Below, in pieces: positions 1-7,428 of a DNA stretch of 23,963 nt. How positions within the stretch are numbered: the stretch's first letter is position 1; each line of letters opens with the position of its first letter. The notes beneath the pieces are model-generated. The model saw only the letters and a program-made list of their open reading frames with translations, ran no database searches and was not told the origin of the DNA. Both the position numbers and the translations under genes were made by a program. Source of the DNA: DATEEG01 sp035525055 (GTDB taxonomy: Bacteria > Actinomycetota > Acidimicrobiia > Spongiisociales > ZC4RG35); the NCBI GenBank assembly GCA_035525055.1, contig DATLEZ010000029.1:1-23963 (forward strand), in the 5' to 3' direction.

Positions 1-879
1 GCCAAAGTGGCTCGCCCGGCCGTCTGGATACTCTCAGTCTCGGCCGACGTCGTCGTCCGCTTGATGGGGGGCGATCCGAGCCGGGGACGGGAGGACGTCA
101 CCGAACAGGAGATTCTCGACATGGTCGCGACACAGTCCCAAGTCACGTCTCAACAGCGAGTGATCATTGCCGGGGCCATCGAGTTGTCGACGCGGACGCT
201 TCGAGAAGTCCTTCGGCCTCGCATGGACGTTGTCGTGCTCCCCGAGGACGTCTCAGCTGAAGAAGCCGTGGCGATCCTCGTCGCAGCGGGGCACTCACGA
301 GCTCCTGTGGCTGCCAATGGCGACCTCGACCGCGTGTCTGGCGTCGTTCACCTTCGCGACCTGGTCGGCCGGGAAGGAACCGTTGCCGATTTCGTCATGC
401 CTCCGCTTGTGTTTCCCGAATCTGCCACGGTCTTGGGAGCCCTGCGTGGAATGCAGCAGGATCGCCAGCACCTTGCTGTTGTGATCAGCGAGCACGGAAC
501 CGGCGAGGGCATAGTGACCCTGGAAGACCTGATCGAGGAACTGGTCGGCGAGATCTACGACGAGTCCGACCGTGACGTCATGAACGTTGAGAAGATCAGC
601 GATGGCGGCTACGAAGTGCCAGGCCGATTCCCAGTTCACGATCTGGTTGACCTAGGTATCGACGTTCCCAGAGGCGACTATTCGACGCTAGCCGGCCTCA
701 TTCTCGAGTCGCTGGGCCGGATACCAAACGTTCCGGGTGACCGGATTGTGATCGGCGGGTGGGAGGCTACGGTTCTGGCGATTGAAGGTCGGGCAATAGC
801 TCGTGTTCGGTTGACACCCCGACATCGCCCGGCCACGAACGACGGCGCCAACGAGACCACTGAGGAAAGGTTTAGTTGA
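1..879 (+). CDS. CNNM/CorC (HlyC)-family transporter-associated protein, C-terminal part
   Basis: The reading frame is open from base 1, so the gene starts outside the window; the GTG at 7 is only the first in-frame start codon visible. What remains is the end of the membrane DUF21 (CNNM) part, then a CBS-domain pair (roughly residues 60-180 of the visible piece; the second CBS carries the family signature EHGTGEGIVTLEDLIEELVG) and a C-terminal CorC_HlyC domain (about 195-275). Proteins of this architecture are membrane magnesium/cobalt or other divalent-cation efflux proteins, often labelled hemolysins for historical reasons; the CBS pair senses nucleotides. The stop lies 3 bases before the ATG of a TerC gene, so the two are almost certainly co-transcribed, and both families handle metal ions. 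The family call is secure; the ion is unknown. Confidence 0.88.
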   Translation, partial: AKVARPAVWILSVSADVVVRLMGGDPSRGREDVTEQEILDMVATQSQVTSQQRVIIAGAIELSTRTLREVLRPRMDVVVLPEDVSAEEAVAILVAAGHSRAPVAANGDLDRVSGVVHLRDLVGREGTVADFVMPPLVFPESATVLGALRGMQQDRQHLAVVISEHGTGEGIVTLEDLIEELVGEIYDESDRDVMNVEKISDGGYEVPGRFPVHDLVDLGIDVPRGDYSTLAGLILESLGRIPNVPGDRIVIGGWEATVLAIEGRAIARVRLTPRHRPATNDGANETTEERFS

Positions 880-882
880 ACA

Positions 883-1878
883 ATGAGTGTTGGGCTCATA
901 TCGACCAATCTCTCGGTGGAGACGACGAGCAGGTTCGTCTCGATAGAGGTGCCCAATTGGGCATGGGTCGCCGTGATCGCGGCGATCGTCGCGATGCTCT
1001 TTTTCGATCTTCTAGTTGTCCATCGCCGCCCGCACGTAATCAGTTTCCGGGAGGCCGCCACTGAATCGGCGGTGTGGATTGCCATAGGGCTGTCGTTTGC
1101 GGCAATCGTTGCTTGGGGTTGGGGTGCGCAGGCGGCCGGCGAGTACCTCACCGGTTACCTGATCGAGGAGAGCCTCTCGATCGACAACGTATTCGTCTGG
1201 GCCGTCATCCTCAGCTACTTCGCGGTTCCGGCGATGTACCAGTTCCGCGTGTTGTTCTGGGGCATCTTTGGTGCATTGATCCTCAGAGCAGGCTTTATCT
1301 TCGCCGGGGTCGCCCTGCTCGAGCGCTTCGACTGGATTCTTTACATCTTCGGTGCGTTCTTGCTGTTCACGGCCTTTCGGATTGCACGCCATCAGGAAGC
1401 TGAGATCCACCCCGAGCAGAACCCGGTGCTCAGGATGGTCCGCAAGGTGATCCCTATGACCACCGAGTACGACGGCCAGAAGTTCTTCACCAGAAAATCC
1501 GGCAAGCGCGTTGCCACTCCGCTCTTTGCCGTTCTCATCCTCATCGAGAGCACCGACGTGGTCTTCGCGGTGGACTCGGTGCCCGCGATCCTCGCCATCA
1601 GCCGTGAGCCATTCATTGTCTTCACCTCGAATGCCTTCGCTATTCTCGGATTGAGGGCTCTCTACTTCTGCTTGGCTGGGATGAGGGGACGTTTCCGCTA
1701 CTTGAACGTTGGTCTGGCCGTGATCCTGGCTTTCGTCGGCATCAAGATGCTGATCGCCGAGTGGTACCACTTCCCCACGTACGCCAGCCTGATCGTGATC
1801 GTTGTGACACTGACGATCGCGATCTGGGCCTCCCTCCGCGCCGACCGCCGCGACAGCCCCATCCAATCGGAAACCTAA
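883..1878 (+). CDS. TerC/Alx-family integral membrane protein (probable manganese exporter)
   Basis: The product has 331 residues and about eight to nine hydrophobic segments. It carries the TerC-family acidic motifs ESLSIDNVFVWA (near residue 92) and ESTDVVFAVDSVPAILA (near 225), and its length is typical of the Alx/TerC group. Characterised members export Mn(II) or help metalate exported proteins, and the name comes from tellurium resistance. The start at 883 is preceded by a purine-rich GAGGAAAGG at 862-870, and by the stop of the CorC-like gene 3 bases earlier, which supports translational coupling. No manganese (yybP-ykoY) riboswitch can sit directly upstream because the preceding gene occupies that space. 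The stop codon lies inside the left arm of a long inverted repeat. The family is certain; the metal specificity is inferred. Confidence 0.9.
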   Translation: MSVGLISTNLSVETTSRFVSIEVPNWAWVAVIAAIVAMLFFDLLVVHRRPHVISFREAATESAVWIAIGLSFAAIVAWGWGAQAAGEYLTGYLIEESLSIDNVFVWAVILSYFAVPAMYQFRVLFWGIFGALILRAGFIFAGVALLERFDWILYIFGAFLLFTAFRIARHQEAEIHPEQNPVLRMVRKVIPMTTEYDGQKFFTRKSGKRVATPLFAVLILIESTDVVFAVDSVPAILAISREPFIVFTSNAFAILGLRALYFCLAGMRGRFRYLNVGLAVILAFVGIKMLIAEWYHFPTYASLIVIVVTLTIAIWASLRADRRDSPIQSET

Positions 1879-1936
1879 AGGTTATAGGCGGCGCCAGATC
1901 TCATTGAATTTTGCGCGGCCTATAACCTTCAGGTTT
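1871..1936. terminator. Long inverted repeat between convergent genes, likely bidirectional terminator
   Basis: The 19-base arms at 1871-1889 and 1918-1936 are complementary with one mismatch, separated by 28 bases. The left arm includes the TerC stop codon. On the plus strand the hairpin is followed by CGGGTTTTTC, giving a short U-tract; on the minus strand the U-run is weak. The next gene ends head-on at 1945, so one structure could end both transcripts. The arms are unusually long and AT-rich for this genome. Confidence 0.7.
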
Positions 1937-1944
1937 CGGGTTTT

Positions 1945-3555
1945 TCACTCGATGGTCGAGTTGGTCACCTGCGGGGAGCCGTCGGCAAGGGCGAAGATCC
2001 CCGGGAAGCCCTGAGTCTCGAAGCCGTCGCTCGGGTTGTTGGTCAGCACGGAGTCGGCGATCACCAGATGCCCGGTGCGGTTGTTGCTGACGAAGAAGAT
2101 CGCTCCCCCGCCCTCGCGAGCGTGGTTGTTCTCGATCCGCGTGTCGAGGACAGTGAGCGTCATCTCGTTGCCGTCGAGATAGATGGCGCCACCGTTGCCT
2201 CCGCCCGGGGTCCCACTCTGAGCAGGGTTGGCGCCGATCCCGATCGCCTCGTTGTTGGTGAAGAGGCTGTTGATCATGGTCCAGGACACCCCGATGCTGC
2301 TGGTGCCGCCACCGTTGGAGCAGCTGTTCCCGGTGAAGGTGCTGTTGACAACGTAGACCGGGAGGCCGTTGTACTGGCTGAGCACCCGCACCGCTGCTCC
2401 CCCGACATCAGGCCCGAACTCGTCACAACGATTGTTCAGGAACGTGGAATTGACGATCTTGAACCGTCCGCCTCTGACGAAAATCGCCCCTCCCCCGCCG
2501 CCGTCGTAGTCCTCGCCGGTCGAGTTCCCGTCGATGAACGTCAGATTCTGAACTGTCAACTGCGGGTGGTCCTGGTTATTGCAGTGCGACGTGGTCCATT
2601 CCTGGGCAGGGTCGCAGGTGTTCATATACAGGATCCGGCGAACACCGCCGCCGCTGAGAGTCACGAGTCCGCCACCATCGATGACGATCCCGGGCCCGGT
2701 ATTGTTGAACACCCTGGCCGTCTGCGTCATGAGGATCGCGACAGGAGATGAACCGCAGTTGAAGGTGATGACGCCTCCGGCCGCCACGGCGTCGACGACG
2801 GCTTGCGAGGTGCAGCCGGCGGGCGTGCCGGTTCCTATGACGCTGGTGGGGTTGGAGGTGTCTTCGGCCGCGGCTTCGGCCGGAATCGGAGCATTGCCGT
2901 CGGGGTTGCCAGGTAGTGGTTGCGGCCGCGGAGGCGGGATGATCGGGGTGAGACCGAGACCCCGGGTCAGGAAGGTCGCCATCTGCGCCCGGGTCACCGG
3001 ATCGTTCGGACAGAAGCGCCCGCCGCCACACCCGGTGGTGATTCCCGAGGCGGCGAGTCGGTTGATGTCGTCTTGAAACTGGCCGGCGCTGTCGGTGAAC
3101 GGAGAGGTCGTCGCAGCTGGCAAGTCGAGGGCACGGTTGAGGAAGGCCGCCATTTGATCCCTCGAGACTGCGTCGTTCGGACAGAAAAGGTTGCCGCCGC
3201 ACCCTGTGGTGATTCCCGAGGCGGCCAGGCGGTTGATGTCATCCTGAAACTGACCGGCGCTGTCGCTGAATGGTGACGACGTAGCCGGGGGCAGAGCGAG
3301 ACCACGGTTGAGGAATGCCGCCATTTGGCCCCGTGTCACCGCCTGGGCCGGGCAGAACTGAGTCGCGCTACAACCCTGGGTGATCCCGGCGGCGAATATG
3401 GCTTCGATATCGGGCTCGTGAAGGAGGCCGTCGTCGTCGATGAACGTTCCGCCCGGAGCTAGTTGCCCAGGAATCAATTGGGAAGCCAATGGCAGCCCGA
3501 CCGGGAGCAACAACCCCAGCGCAACGGCTACAACGAACCATCTGTTTCTCATCAT
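1945..3555 (-). CDS. Secreted protein with three SLH-like modules and a right-handed beta-helix domain
   Basis: Starting at the ATG at 3555 gives 536 residues. A 24-residue longer frame exists, but the shorter start has AAGGG at a suitable distance and begins directly with a signal peptide (charged MMRNR, then a hydrophobic stretch to about residue 25). Residues 38-95, 96-152 and 153-209 are three SLH-like modules, each with a GC...FCP cysteine pair and an RxQMAxFLxR helix. A proline-rich linker follows, then a beta-helix (about 250-536) with the repeated xxNSTFxxN pattern, Asn ladders and Gly-rich turns seen in polymorphic-outer-membrane-like and pectate-lyase-like folds. The protein probably sits on the cell surface, with SLH-like modules anchoring and the beta-helix binding or cleaving a polysaccharide; no catalytic residues can be named. 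It ends abruptly after the beta-helix, with no C-terminal anchor. Confidence 0.82.
   Translation of the reverse strand: MMRNRWFVVAVALGLLLPVGLPLASQLIPGQLAPGGTFIDDDGLLHEPDIEAIFAAGITQGCSATQFCPAQAVTRGQMAAFLNRGLALPPATSSPFSDSAGQFQDDINRLAASGITTGCGGNLFCPNDAVSRDQMAAFLNRALDLPAATTSPFTDSAGQFQDDINRLAASGITTGCGGGRFCPNDPVTRAQMATFLTRGLGLTPIIPPPRPQPLPGNPDGNAPIPAEAAAEDTSNPTSVIGTGTPAGCTSQAVVDAVAAGGVITFNCGSSPVAILMTQTARVFNNTGPGIVIDGGGLVTLSGGGVRRILYMNTCDPAQEWTTSHCNNQDHPQLTVQNLTFIDGNSTGEDYDGGGGGAIFVRGGRFKIVNSTFLNNRCDEFGPDVGGAAVRVLSQYNGLPVYVVNSTFTGNSCSNGGGTSSIGVSWTMINSLFTNNEAIGIGANPAQSGTPGGGNGGAIYLDGNEMTLTVLDTRIENNHAREGGGAIFFVSNNRTGHLVIADSVLTNNPSDGFETQGFPGIFALADGSPQVTNSTIE
2929..3270 (-). repeat. Two near-identical 171-bp direct repeats encoding SLH-like modules
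   Basis: Bases 3100-3270 and 2929-3099 each encode a 57-residue module starting F(S/T)DSAGQFQDDINRLAASG. The copies are nearly identical in DNA as well as protein over much of their length, which suggests recent duplication. A more diverged third copy lies just upstream (encoded at about 3271-3444). Confidence 0.8.
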
Positions 3556-3571
3556 GATGGGGCCCTTCAAG

Positions 3572-3688
3572 TCAGCGTCGCAATGTCGACGTTGCGTCAA
3601 GCTGCCACAGGAGGACCATGGCAGCAAGTGCCAATAGGACTAGCCACACCGCCCGTCGATCTTTTCGGGGGCGAGCCGCCGACGGCAC
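3572..3688 (-). CDS. Candidate 38-residue single-pass membrane peptide
   Basis: This small frame runs from a GTG at 3688 to a TGA at 3572, ending 16 bases before the ATG of the SLH/beta-helix gene. The product has a basic N-terminus (RPRKDRR, residues 6-12), one strongly hydrophobic segment (AVWLVLLALAAMVLLWQL, residues 13-30) and a short tail ending in RR. This fits the positive-inside rule for a small membrane protein. The start is uncertain: there is no good Shine-Dalgarno sequence, only an A-rich run, and an in-frame stop 10 codons upstream of the GTG limits any extension. The same bases read on the plus strand give an Arg/Ser/Thr-rich extension of the cyclase that looks non-coding. I do not recognise a family. 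It could be a chance frame. Confidence 0.35.
   Translation of the reverse strand: MPSAARPRKDRRAVWLVLLALAAMVLLWQLDATSTLRR
3580..3595. promoter_or_regulatory. Imperfect palindrome upstream of the SLH/beta-helix gene
   Basis: A 16-base near-palindrome centred on GTCGAC (arms GCAA/TTGC, one mismatched pair) lies 25-40 bases before the SLH gene start and inside the candidate 38-residue frame. It could be an operator, but no known regulator is matched. Confidence 0.2.
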
Positions 3689-3785
3689 TTTTTTTCTGGC
3701 AGGCTGCTGCCGCGTTCAGCTTCGTCGGCCTCGGGTTGAGCACCCTTGCCGAACACCGGAAACAGAACAGCCAGTGGCTCGTGCC

Positions 3786-3791
3786 TACCGT
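3786..3791 (+). promoter_or_regulatory. Probable -10 box for a leaderless cyclase transcript
   Basis: TACCGT is followed by exactly six bases and then the ATG at 3798, which places the expected transcription start at or next to the start codon. No Shine-Dalgarno sequence precedes that ATG, consistent with leaderless translation, which is common in actinobacteria. No convincing -35 box is visible. Confidence 0.4.
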
Positions 3792-3797
3792 TGTGCC

Positions 3798-4451
3798 ATG
3801 ACTCTCGTCGACCTTTCTCATCCGATCGAGCACGGAATGACGACTTATCCGGGTCTGCCGGGTCCAGTCATCTCCGATTTTCTGACCCGTGAGGCTTCGC
3901 GGGAACGATACGAAGCCGGGACCGAATTCCAGATCGGTGAAATCCGGATGGTGGCCAACACCGGGACTTACCTCGACACCCCGGCCCACCGCTTCGAGGA
4001 CGGATTCGACCTCTCGGAGCTCCCCCTCGAGCGCATCGCCGATCTCGTTGGAGTTTGTCTCGCCGGCGAGGGAGCAATCGCACCTGACCTCCTCGACGGG
4101 CACGAGGTCGCCGGTCGAGCCGTGTTGTTCTCGACCGGATGGGACAGCCACTGGCGCACCGACCAATACGGTCATGCGACTCATCCCTATCTCACGGCGG
4201 CACTTGCGGAACGCTTGGTAGATGAGGGAGCCGCCCTCGTCGGGATCGACTCCGTCAATATTGACGACACCACTGGCGGGAGCCGGCCGGTCCACACCAC
4301 CTTGCTGGCAGCCGGCATTCCAATCGTCGAGCACCTCACTGGACTGGCCCCGCTGGTGGGAGCATCGTTCCGCTTCTTCGCAGTGCCCCCCAAGGTCAAG
4401 GACATGGGTACCTTCCCGGTCAGGGCCTGGGCAATCGTCGAGGCCGCCTAG
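3798..4451 (+). CDS. Cyclase-family protein (kynurenine formamidase-like hydrolase) with altered metal site
   Basis: The product has 217 residues and matches the cyclase/kynurenine formamidase fold, with the N-terminal LSHPIEHGMTTYPG motif (residues 6-19) and, near residue 168, HTTLLAAGIPIVEHLTGL. Family members hydrolyse N-formylkynurenine or related amides and lactones using a metal centre. The usual signature HxGTHxDxPxH here reads NTGTYLDTPAH (54-64): Asp60 and His64 remain, but the two expected ligand histidines are Asn54 and Tyr58. Substrate and activity are therefore open. The ATG at 3798 starts directly at the conserved N-terminus. An upstream in-frame ATG at 3618 has an AGGAGG before it, but the added 60 residues look non-coding. 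The gene is monocistronic; the B12 transport operon converges on it. Confidence 0.82.
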   Translation: MTLVDLSHPIEHGMTTYPGLPGPVISDFLTREASRERYEAGTEFQIGEIRMVANTGTYLDTPAHRFEDGFDLSELPLERIADLVGVCLAGEGAIAPDLLDGHEVAGRAVLFSTGWDSHWRTDQYGHATHPYLTAALAERLVDEGAALVGIDSVNIDDTTGGSRPVHTTLLAAGIPIVEHLTGLAPLVGASFRFFAVPPKVKDMGTFPVRAWAIVEAA

Positions 4452-4453
4452 CT

Positions 4454-4482
4454 GATCGGCCCAGGGTTCGCCTGGCCCGATC
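4454..4482. terminator. Hairpin between convergent cyclase and btuD genes
   Basis: The 12-base arms at 4454-4465 and 4471-4482 pair with one mismatch around a 5-base GTTCG loop, in the 42-base gap between two converging genes. There is no U-tract on either side, so it would be a non-canonical terminator at best, or an mRNA 3' end protector. Confidence 0.45.
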
Positions 4483-4493
4483 ACTTCGCCTGA

Positions 4494-5294
4494 TCAATTG
4501 ACCCGGGCCAGTCGGCTTTGGGTGCTGCGCATGGGCACGACCACCACCGATCCCCCGGGGCCGTCCATTACGACTACATCAGCGCCGTAGTGCTGACGGA
4601 TGGCGTCTGTGGTTAGAACGGCCGCGGCCGCTCCAACAGCCACTATCCGGCCGCCGGACATCAAGGCCAGTCGATCGCAGAACTGGGCCGCCAGCGTCAG
4701 GTCGTGCAGGACCGTAATTACCGTCAGGTTGCGGTCACTGCGTAGGAACTCGACCTGCTCGAGAGCACCAACCCGGTGACCGACGTCGAGAGCCGATGTC
4801 GGTTCGTCGAGGAGAAGAATCGGGGCCTCCTGAGCAAGAGCTCGGGCCAGGACTACGCGCTGCAACTCGCCTCCCGACAGGGTCTCGAGTCTTCGACCTG
4901 CCAGTGACCCGATTTCGAGATGGGCCATCGCCGCCTGTACGACCTTCAAGTCGTTGCTCCCCTCGCGCTGGAAGTACCCGAGGTGGGGAGTCCGGCCCAG
5001 CATCACATAGTCGATGGCCACGATCCCGGGCGGAGTCACCGGGGCCTGGGGCACCATGGCGAAAGTGCGAGCACGTTCGCGGTCCTTGAGTGATGTGAGC
5101 AGCCGCCCTCCTACCCGAACCTCGCCTTCGACCGGCAGGGCACCGGCGATCCCGTTGAGCAGTGAGGTCTTTCCGGCCCCGTTGGGCCCGATCAGGCCGA
5201 GCCACTCCCCCGGCTCAACGGTGAGGTCGATCGACTCGAGAATGCGGTTGCCGCCGAGGGTAAGCCCCACTCCTGCCAGCGCGATCTCGCTCAC
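4494..5294 (-). CDS. btuD: Cobalamin ABC transporter, ATP-binding protein
   Basis: This is a 266-residue ABC ATPase of the FecE/BtuD type. Visible motifs are Walker A GPNGAGKT (36-43), the Q-loop glutamine at 83, the signature LSGGE (139-143), Walker B ILLLDEP (159-165) and an H-loop VLHD. It powers the BtuC permease in the cytoplasmic membrane. The start is the GTG at 5294, which overlaps the btuC stop as GTGA; the frame is open much further upstream, but that is the antisense of btuC. Without context, iron-siderophore transport would be equally likely. The cobalamin riboswitch at the head of the operon makes vitamin B12 or another corrinoid the better substrate call. Confidence 0.88.
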   Translation of the reverse strand: MSEIALAGVGLTLGGNRILESIDLTVEPGEWLGLIGPNGAGKTSLLNGIAGALPVEGEVRVGGRLLTSLKDRERARTFAMVPQAPVTPPGIVAIDYVMLGRTPHLGYFQREGSNDLKVVQAAMAHLEIGSLAGRRLETLSGGELQRVVLARALAQEAPILLLDEPTSALDVGHRVGALEQVEFLRSDRNLTVITVLHDLTLAAQFCDRLALMSGGRIVAVGAAAAVLTTDAIRQHYGADVVVMDGPGGSVVVVPMRSTQSRLARVN

Positions 5295-6382
5295 GTCGAC
5301 TTCCGATTCAGACGGAGAACGAGCAGAAAGAACGGCGCTCCGACGAAAGCGGTGACCACTCCGATCGGAAGCTCGGCTGGAGCAACGACAGTGCGGGCGG
5401 CGACATCGGCGGCTACTAAAAAGGCGCCCCCGATCAGGCACGACAGGGGCAGGACCCGCCGGTAGGAGATCCCGAAGAGCAACCGCACGGTGTGAGGAAC
5501 GATGATTCCGACGAACGCGATGAGGCCCGAGACCGCCACCGCCGCGGCAGTCCCGAGGGTCGCAGCCAGCACCACCCAGATCCTGACCCGCGATGGGTTG
5601 ACGCCAAGGAAAGCGGTTTCCTGATCGTCGAGCGCCATCACGTCGAGGAGGCGCCGATGAAGCAGGATTACGACCGCGGCGGCGATGGCGTACGGGGCGG
5701 CTGTTCTCACTTCCGACCACCCTGTGGTTGAAAGTCGACCAAGCAGCCACGAGTAGAGGGTGCGCAGGTCGATCTCCGAGCGATGCTGCAGATAGGTCTG
5801 CACTGCGGTGAAGAACGACGTGACGGCCACCCCGGCGACAACCAGGGTGACCGTCGATCTCCCGCCAACGCTGCGCCCCAGCGTGTAGGTGGCCGTCACC
5901 GCCAGCACGGCTCCGACGAAGGCTGCGATGGGAAGGAGGGGGCCGCCTCCTCCGTTCTGCGAGAAGGCGATGGTGGCGCCGAGCCCCGCTCCAGCGGCGA
6001 CCCCGAGCAGGAAAGGATCGGCCAGAGCATTTCGAAAGACTCCCTGATAGGCCGCACCGGCCAGCGCCAGGGTCGCGCCCACCAGCGCTCCCAGAACCAC
6101 GCGGGGAAACCGGATCTGCCACAAGATGTCGGTCTGGCGAATCGTCAGTCCCGAGTCGAGATCGATCCCCGGCAGCCGGCTGACGAGCTCGACGATCGCC
6201 CCGGCCGGGGGGATCGACACCGGTCCCACCAGAATGCCGAGAAGCACTGCCGCCAAGAGCAGCGAGAATGCCAGGATCAAGACGGGCGGGCGGAGGCGGG
6301 TCGAGGTCTCCGCGGCCCCCAACCGCTCGACCGGTGGAGGCTGCGTTGTGGGCGGCTCACTTGTGGCCAGGGTGTTGGTCAC
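5291..6382 (-). CDS. btuC: Cobalamin ABC transporter, permease (FecCD family)
   Basis: The 363-residue product has about ten membrane segments and the FecCD/BtuC landmarks: IRFPRVVLGALVGATLALAG, then QGVFRNALADPFLLGVAAGA in the first third, and GLIAFVGIIVPHTVRLL near residue 290, the region that contacts the ATPase. It forms the transport channel with BtuD. The chosen start is the GTG at 6382, overlapping the btuF stop as GTGA; the 22 extra residues possible upstream overlap btuF and look non-coding. Residues 1-30 form a Pro/Thr-rich cytoplasmic lead. It is translationally coupled on both sides. Confidence 0.9.
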   Translation of the reverse strand: MTNTLATSEPPTTQPPPVERLGAAETSTRLRPPVLILAFSLLLAAVLLGILVGPVSIPPAGAIVELVSRLPGIDLDSGLTIRQTDILWQIRFPRVVLGALVGATLALAGAAYQGVFRNALADPFLLGVAAGAGLGATIAFSQNGGGGPLLPIAAFVGAVLAVTATYTLGRSVGGRSTVTLVVAGVAVTSFFTAVQTYLQHRSEIDLRTLYSWLLGRLSTTGWSEVRTAAPYAIAAAVVILLHRRLLDVMALDDQETAFLGVNPSRVRIWVVLAATLGTAAAVAVSGLIAFVGIIVPHTVRLLFGISYRRVLPLSCLIGGAFLVAADVAARTVVAPAELPIGVVTAFVGAPFFLLVLRLNRKST

Positions 6383-7356
6383 CCCACCGGCACTCCGGCT
6401 ACAGCGGCGGCGACAATCTCGAGAAGGTCGACTATTCGGGGACCCCACCGGGAAGCCACGGCGTCATCCAACTCGATCACCCCAGCACCGACTACGGCTT
6501 GGAGAGTCTGCCATCCAGGTCTGGCCGCCACTGTCGCCTGGCTCTGACCGCAGCAAACGGTGTCGGCCAGGAAAATGAAGTCGGGGTCGGCATCGATGAT
6601 GACCTCGGCCGACAGCTGGGGATAGCCAAAACCGTCAGGATCGGATCCGTCGGCGATGTTGACGAGGCCGAGGAGGGAATAGAGCTGTCCTATGAATGTG
6701 GTCGACGTCACTGAAAAGAGGGTGTCGTCGAGCTCGTGGTAGTAGGTGAGACCCTGGGCCGAGGATGGCAGCGTCGCAACGAGCTCATCGAGCGTGGTCC
6801 CCATTTCAGCGACCAAACCGGTGGCTTCGGCCACGTGCCCGGTTGCCGATCCGAGCTGTTCGATCTGTGTGTAGGTGTCCTCGATCGTCACGGCCGCGCC
6901 ATGTTGGATAACCGGTATGTCGAGAGAAGCGAGCGACGCCACCAATCCTTCCGGGTCAAACGAGACGATCACCAGATCGGGTGCGTAGGAAGCGATCGCT
7001 TCGACATTGGGAGTGAAGCCGGACAGATCGGTCGTCGGGGCCTCGGCTGGAAAGTCGGAGAATTCGTCGACGGCGACCACCTGATCACCTGCACCGATGG
7101 CAAAGAGCATCTCGGTAGCGGTCGCTGAAAGCGAAATGATCGAGCCTGGTTGAGCCGAGATGACTACCGGACCGTTCGCCGTCTCGATCGCGACGGGGAA
7201 CCCGGCTACCTCCGTTGTCGTCGTCGGTGCAACCGTGGTCGTCGCCGGTCCAGAAGTAGTGGTAGAGCCAGAGGTAGTGGTCGTCGTGGCCCCGGTAGTG
7301 CTGCAAGCGGAGATCACCGCCGCCATGGCTAACGCGAGAAAGGGAATCCTTCTCAA
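6379..7356 (-). CDS. btuF: Cobalamin-binding lipoprotein of the ABC transporter
   Basis: The 325-residue product belongs to the class III periplasmic-binding proteins (BtuF/FepB fold). The best start is the TTG at 7356: AGGAGG at 7365-7370 sits 8 bases upstream, and it begins MRRIPFLALAMAAVISAC, a lipoprotein signal with lipobox ISAC and lipid-anchored Cys18. An ATG at 7410 in frame would add 18 residues but would bury the Shine-Dalgarno sequence inside the gene. A Thr/Ser-rich linker (about 19-50) tethers the binding domain, as expected in a Gram-positive envelope. The core has the family patterns SLSATATEMLFAIGAGDQVV and NVEAIASYAPDLVIV. It heads the riboswitch-controlled btuFCD operon and delivers corrinoid to BtuC. 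Confidence 0.88.
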   Translation of the reverse strand: MRRIPFLALAMAAVISACSTTGATTTTTSGSTTTSGPATTTVAPTTTTEVAGFPVAIETANGPVVISAQPGSIISLSATATEMLFAIGAGDQVVAVDEFSDFPAEAPTTDLSGFTPNVEAIASYAPDLVIVSFDPEGLVASLASLDIPVIQHGAAVTIEDTYTQIEQLGSATGHVAEATGLVAEMGTTLDELVATLPSSAQGLTYYHELDDTLFSVTSTTFIGQLYSLLGLVNIADGSDPDGFGYPQLSAEVIIDADPDFIFLADTVCCGQSQATVAARPGWQTLQAVVGAGVIELDDAVASRWGPRIVDLLEIVAAAVAGVPVG

Positions 7357-7361
7357 GAAAA

Positions 7362-7382
7362 CATCCTCCTTATCGGAGGATG
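7362..7382 (-). promoter_or_regulatory. Shine-Dalgarno-sequestering hairpin of btuF
   Basis: In the minus-strand transcript CATCCTCC (7382-7375) pairs perfectly with GGAGGATG (7369-7362) around a 5-base loop. This hides most of the btuF Shine-Dalgarno sequence (7370-7365). Bases 7386-7378 could instead pair with 7426-7418 (9 of 9 pairs), which would break this hairpin. This looks like the expression platform of the upstream riboswitch, acting on translation initiation. Confidence 0.75.
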
Positions 7383-7428
7383 AAGGTGTCGGTCGGTTCG
7401 GAAACCGCACGATTTCGCCTTCATCCGA

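Noticed and set aside
3618..3797. In-frame upstream ATG with AGGAGG before it, giving the cyclase 60 more residues
   Set aside because: The extension is Arg/Ser/Thr-rich, has no family match, and the conserved N-terminus begins exactly at the ATG at 3798, which has a leaderless-type -10 box. The AGGAGG also occurs in the antisense of a hydrophobic small frame.
5295..6122. Very long minus-strand extension of the btuD frame (542 codons in total)
   Set aside because: The added part is out-of-frame btuC sequence with Arg/Ser-rich noise; the GTG at 5294 with GTGA coupling and an immediate ABC-domain start is clearly better.
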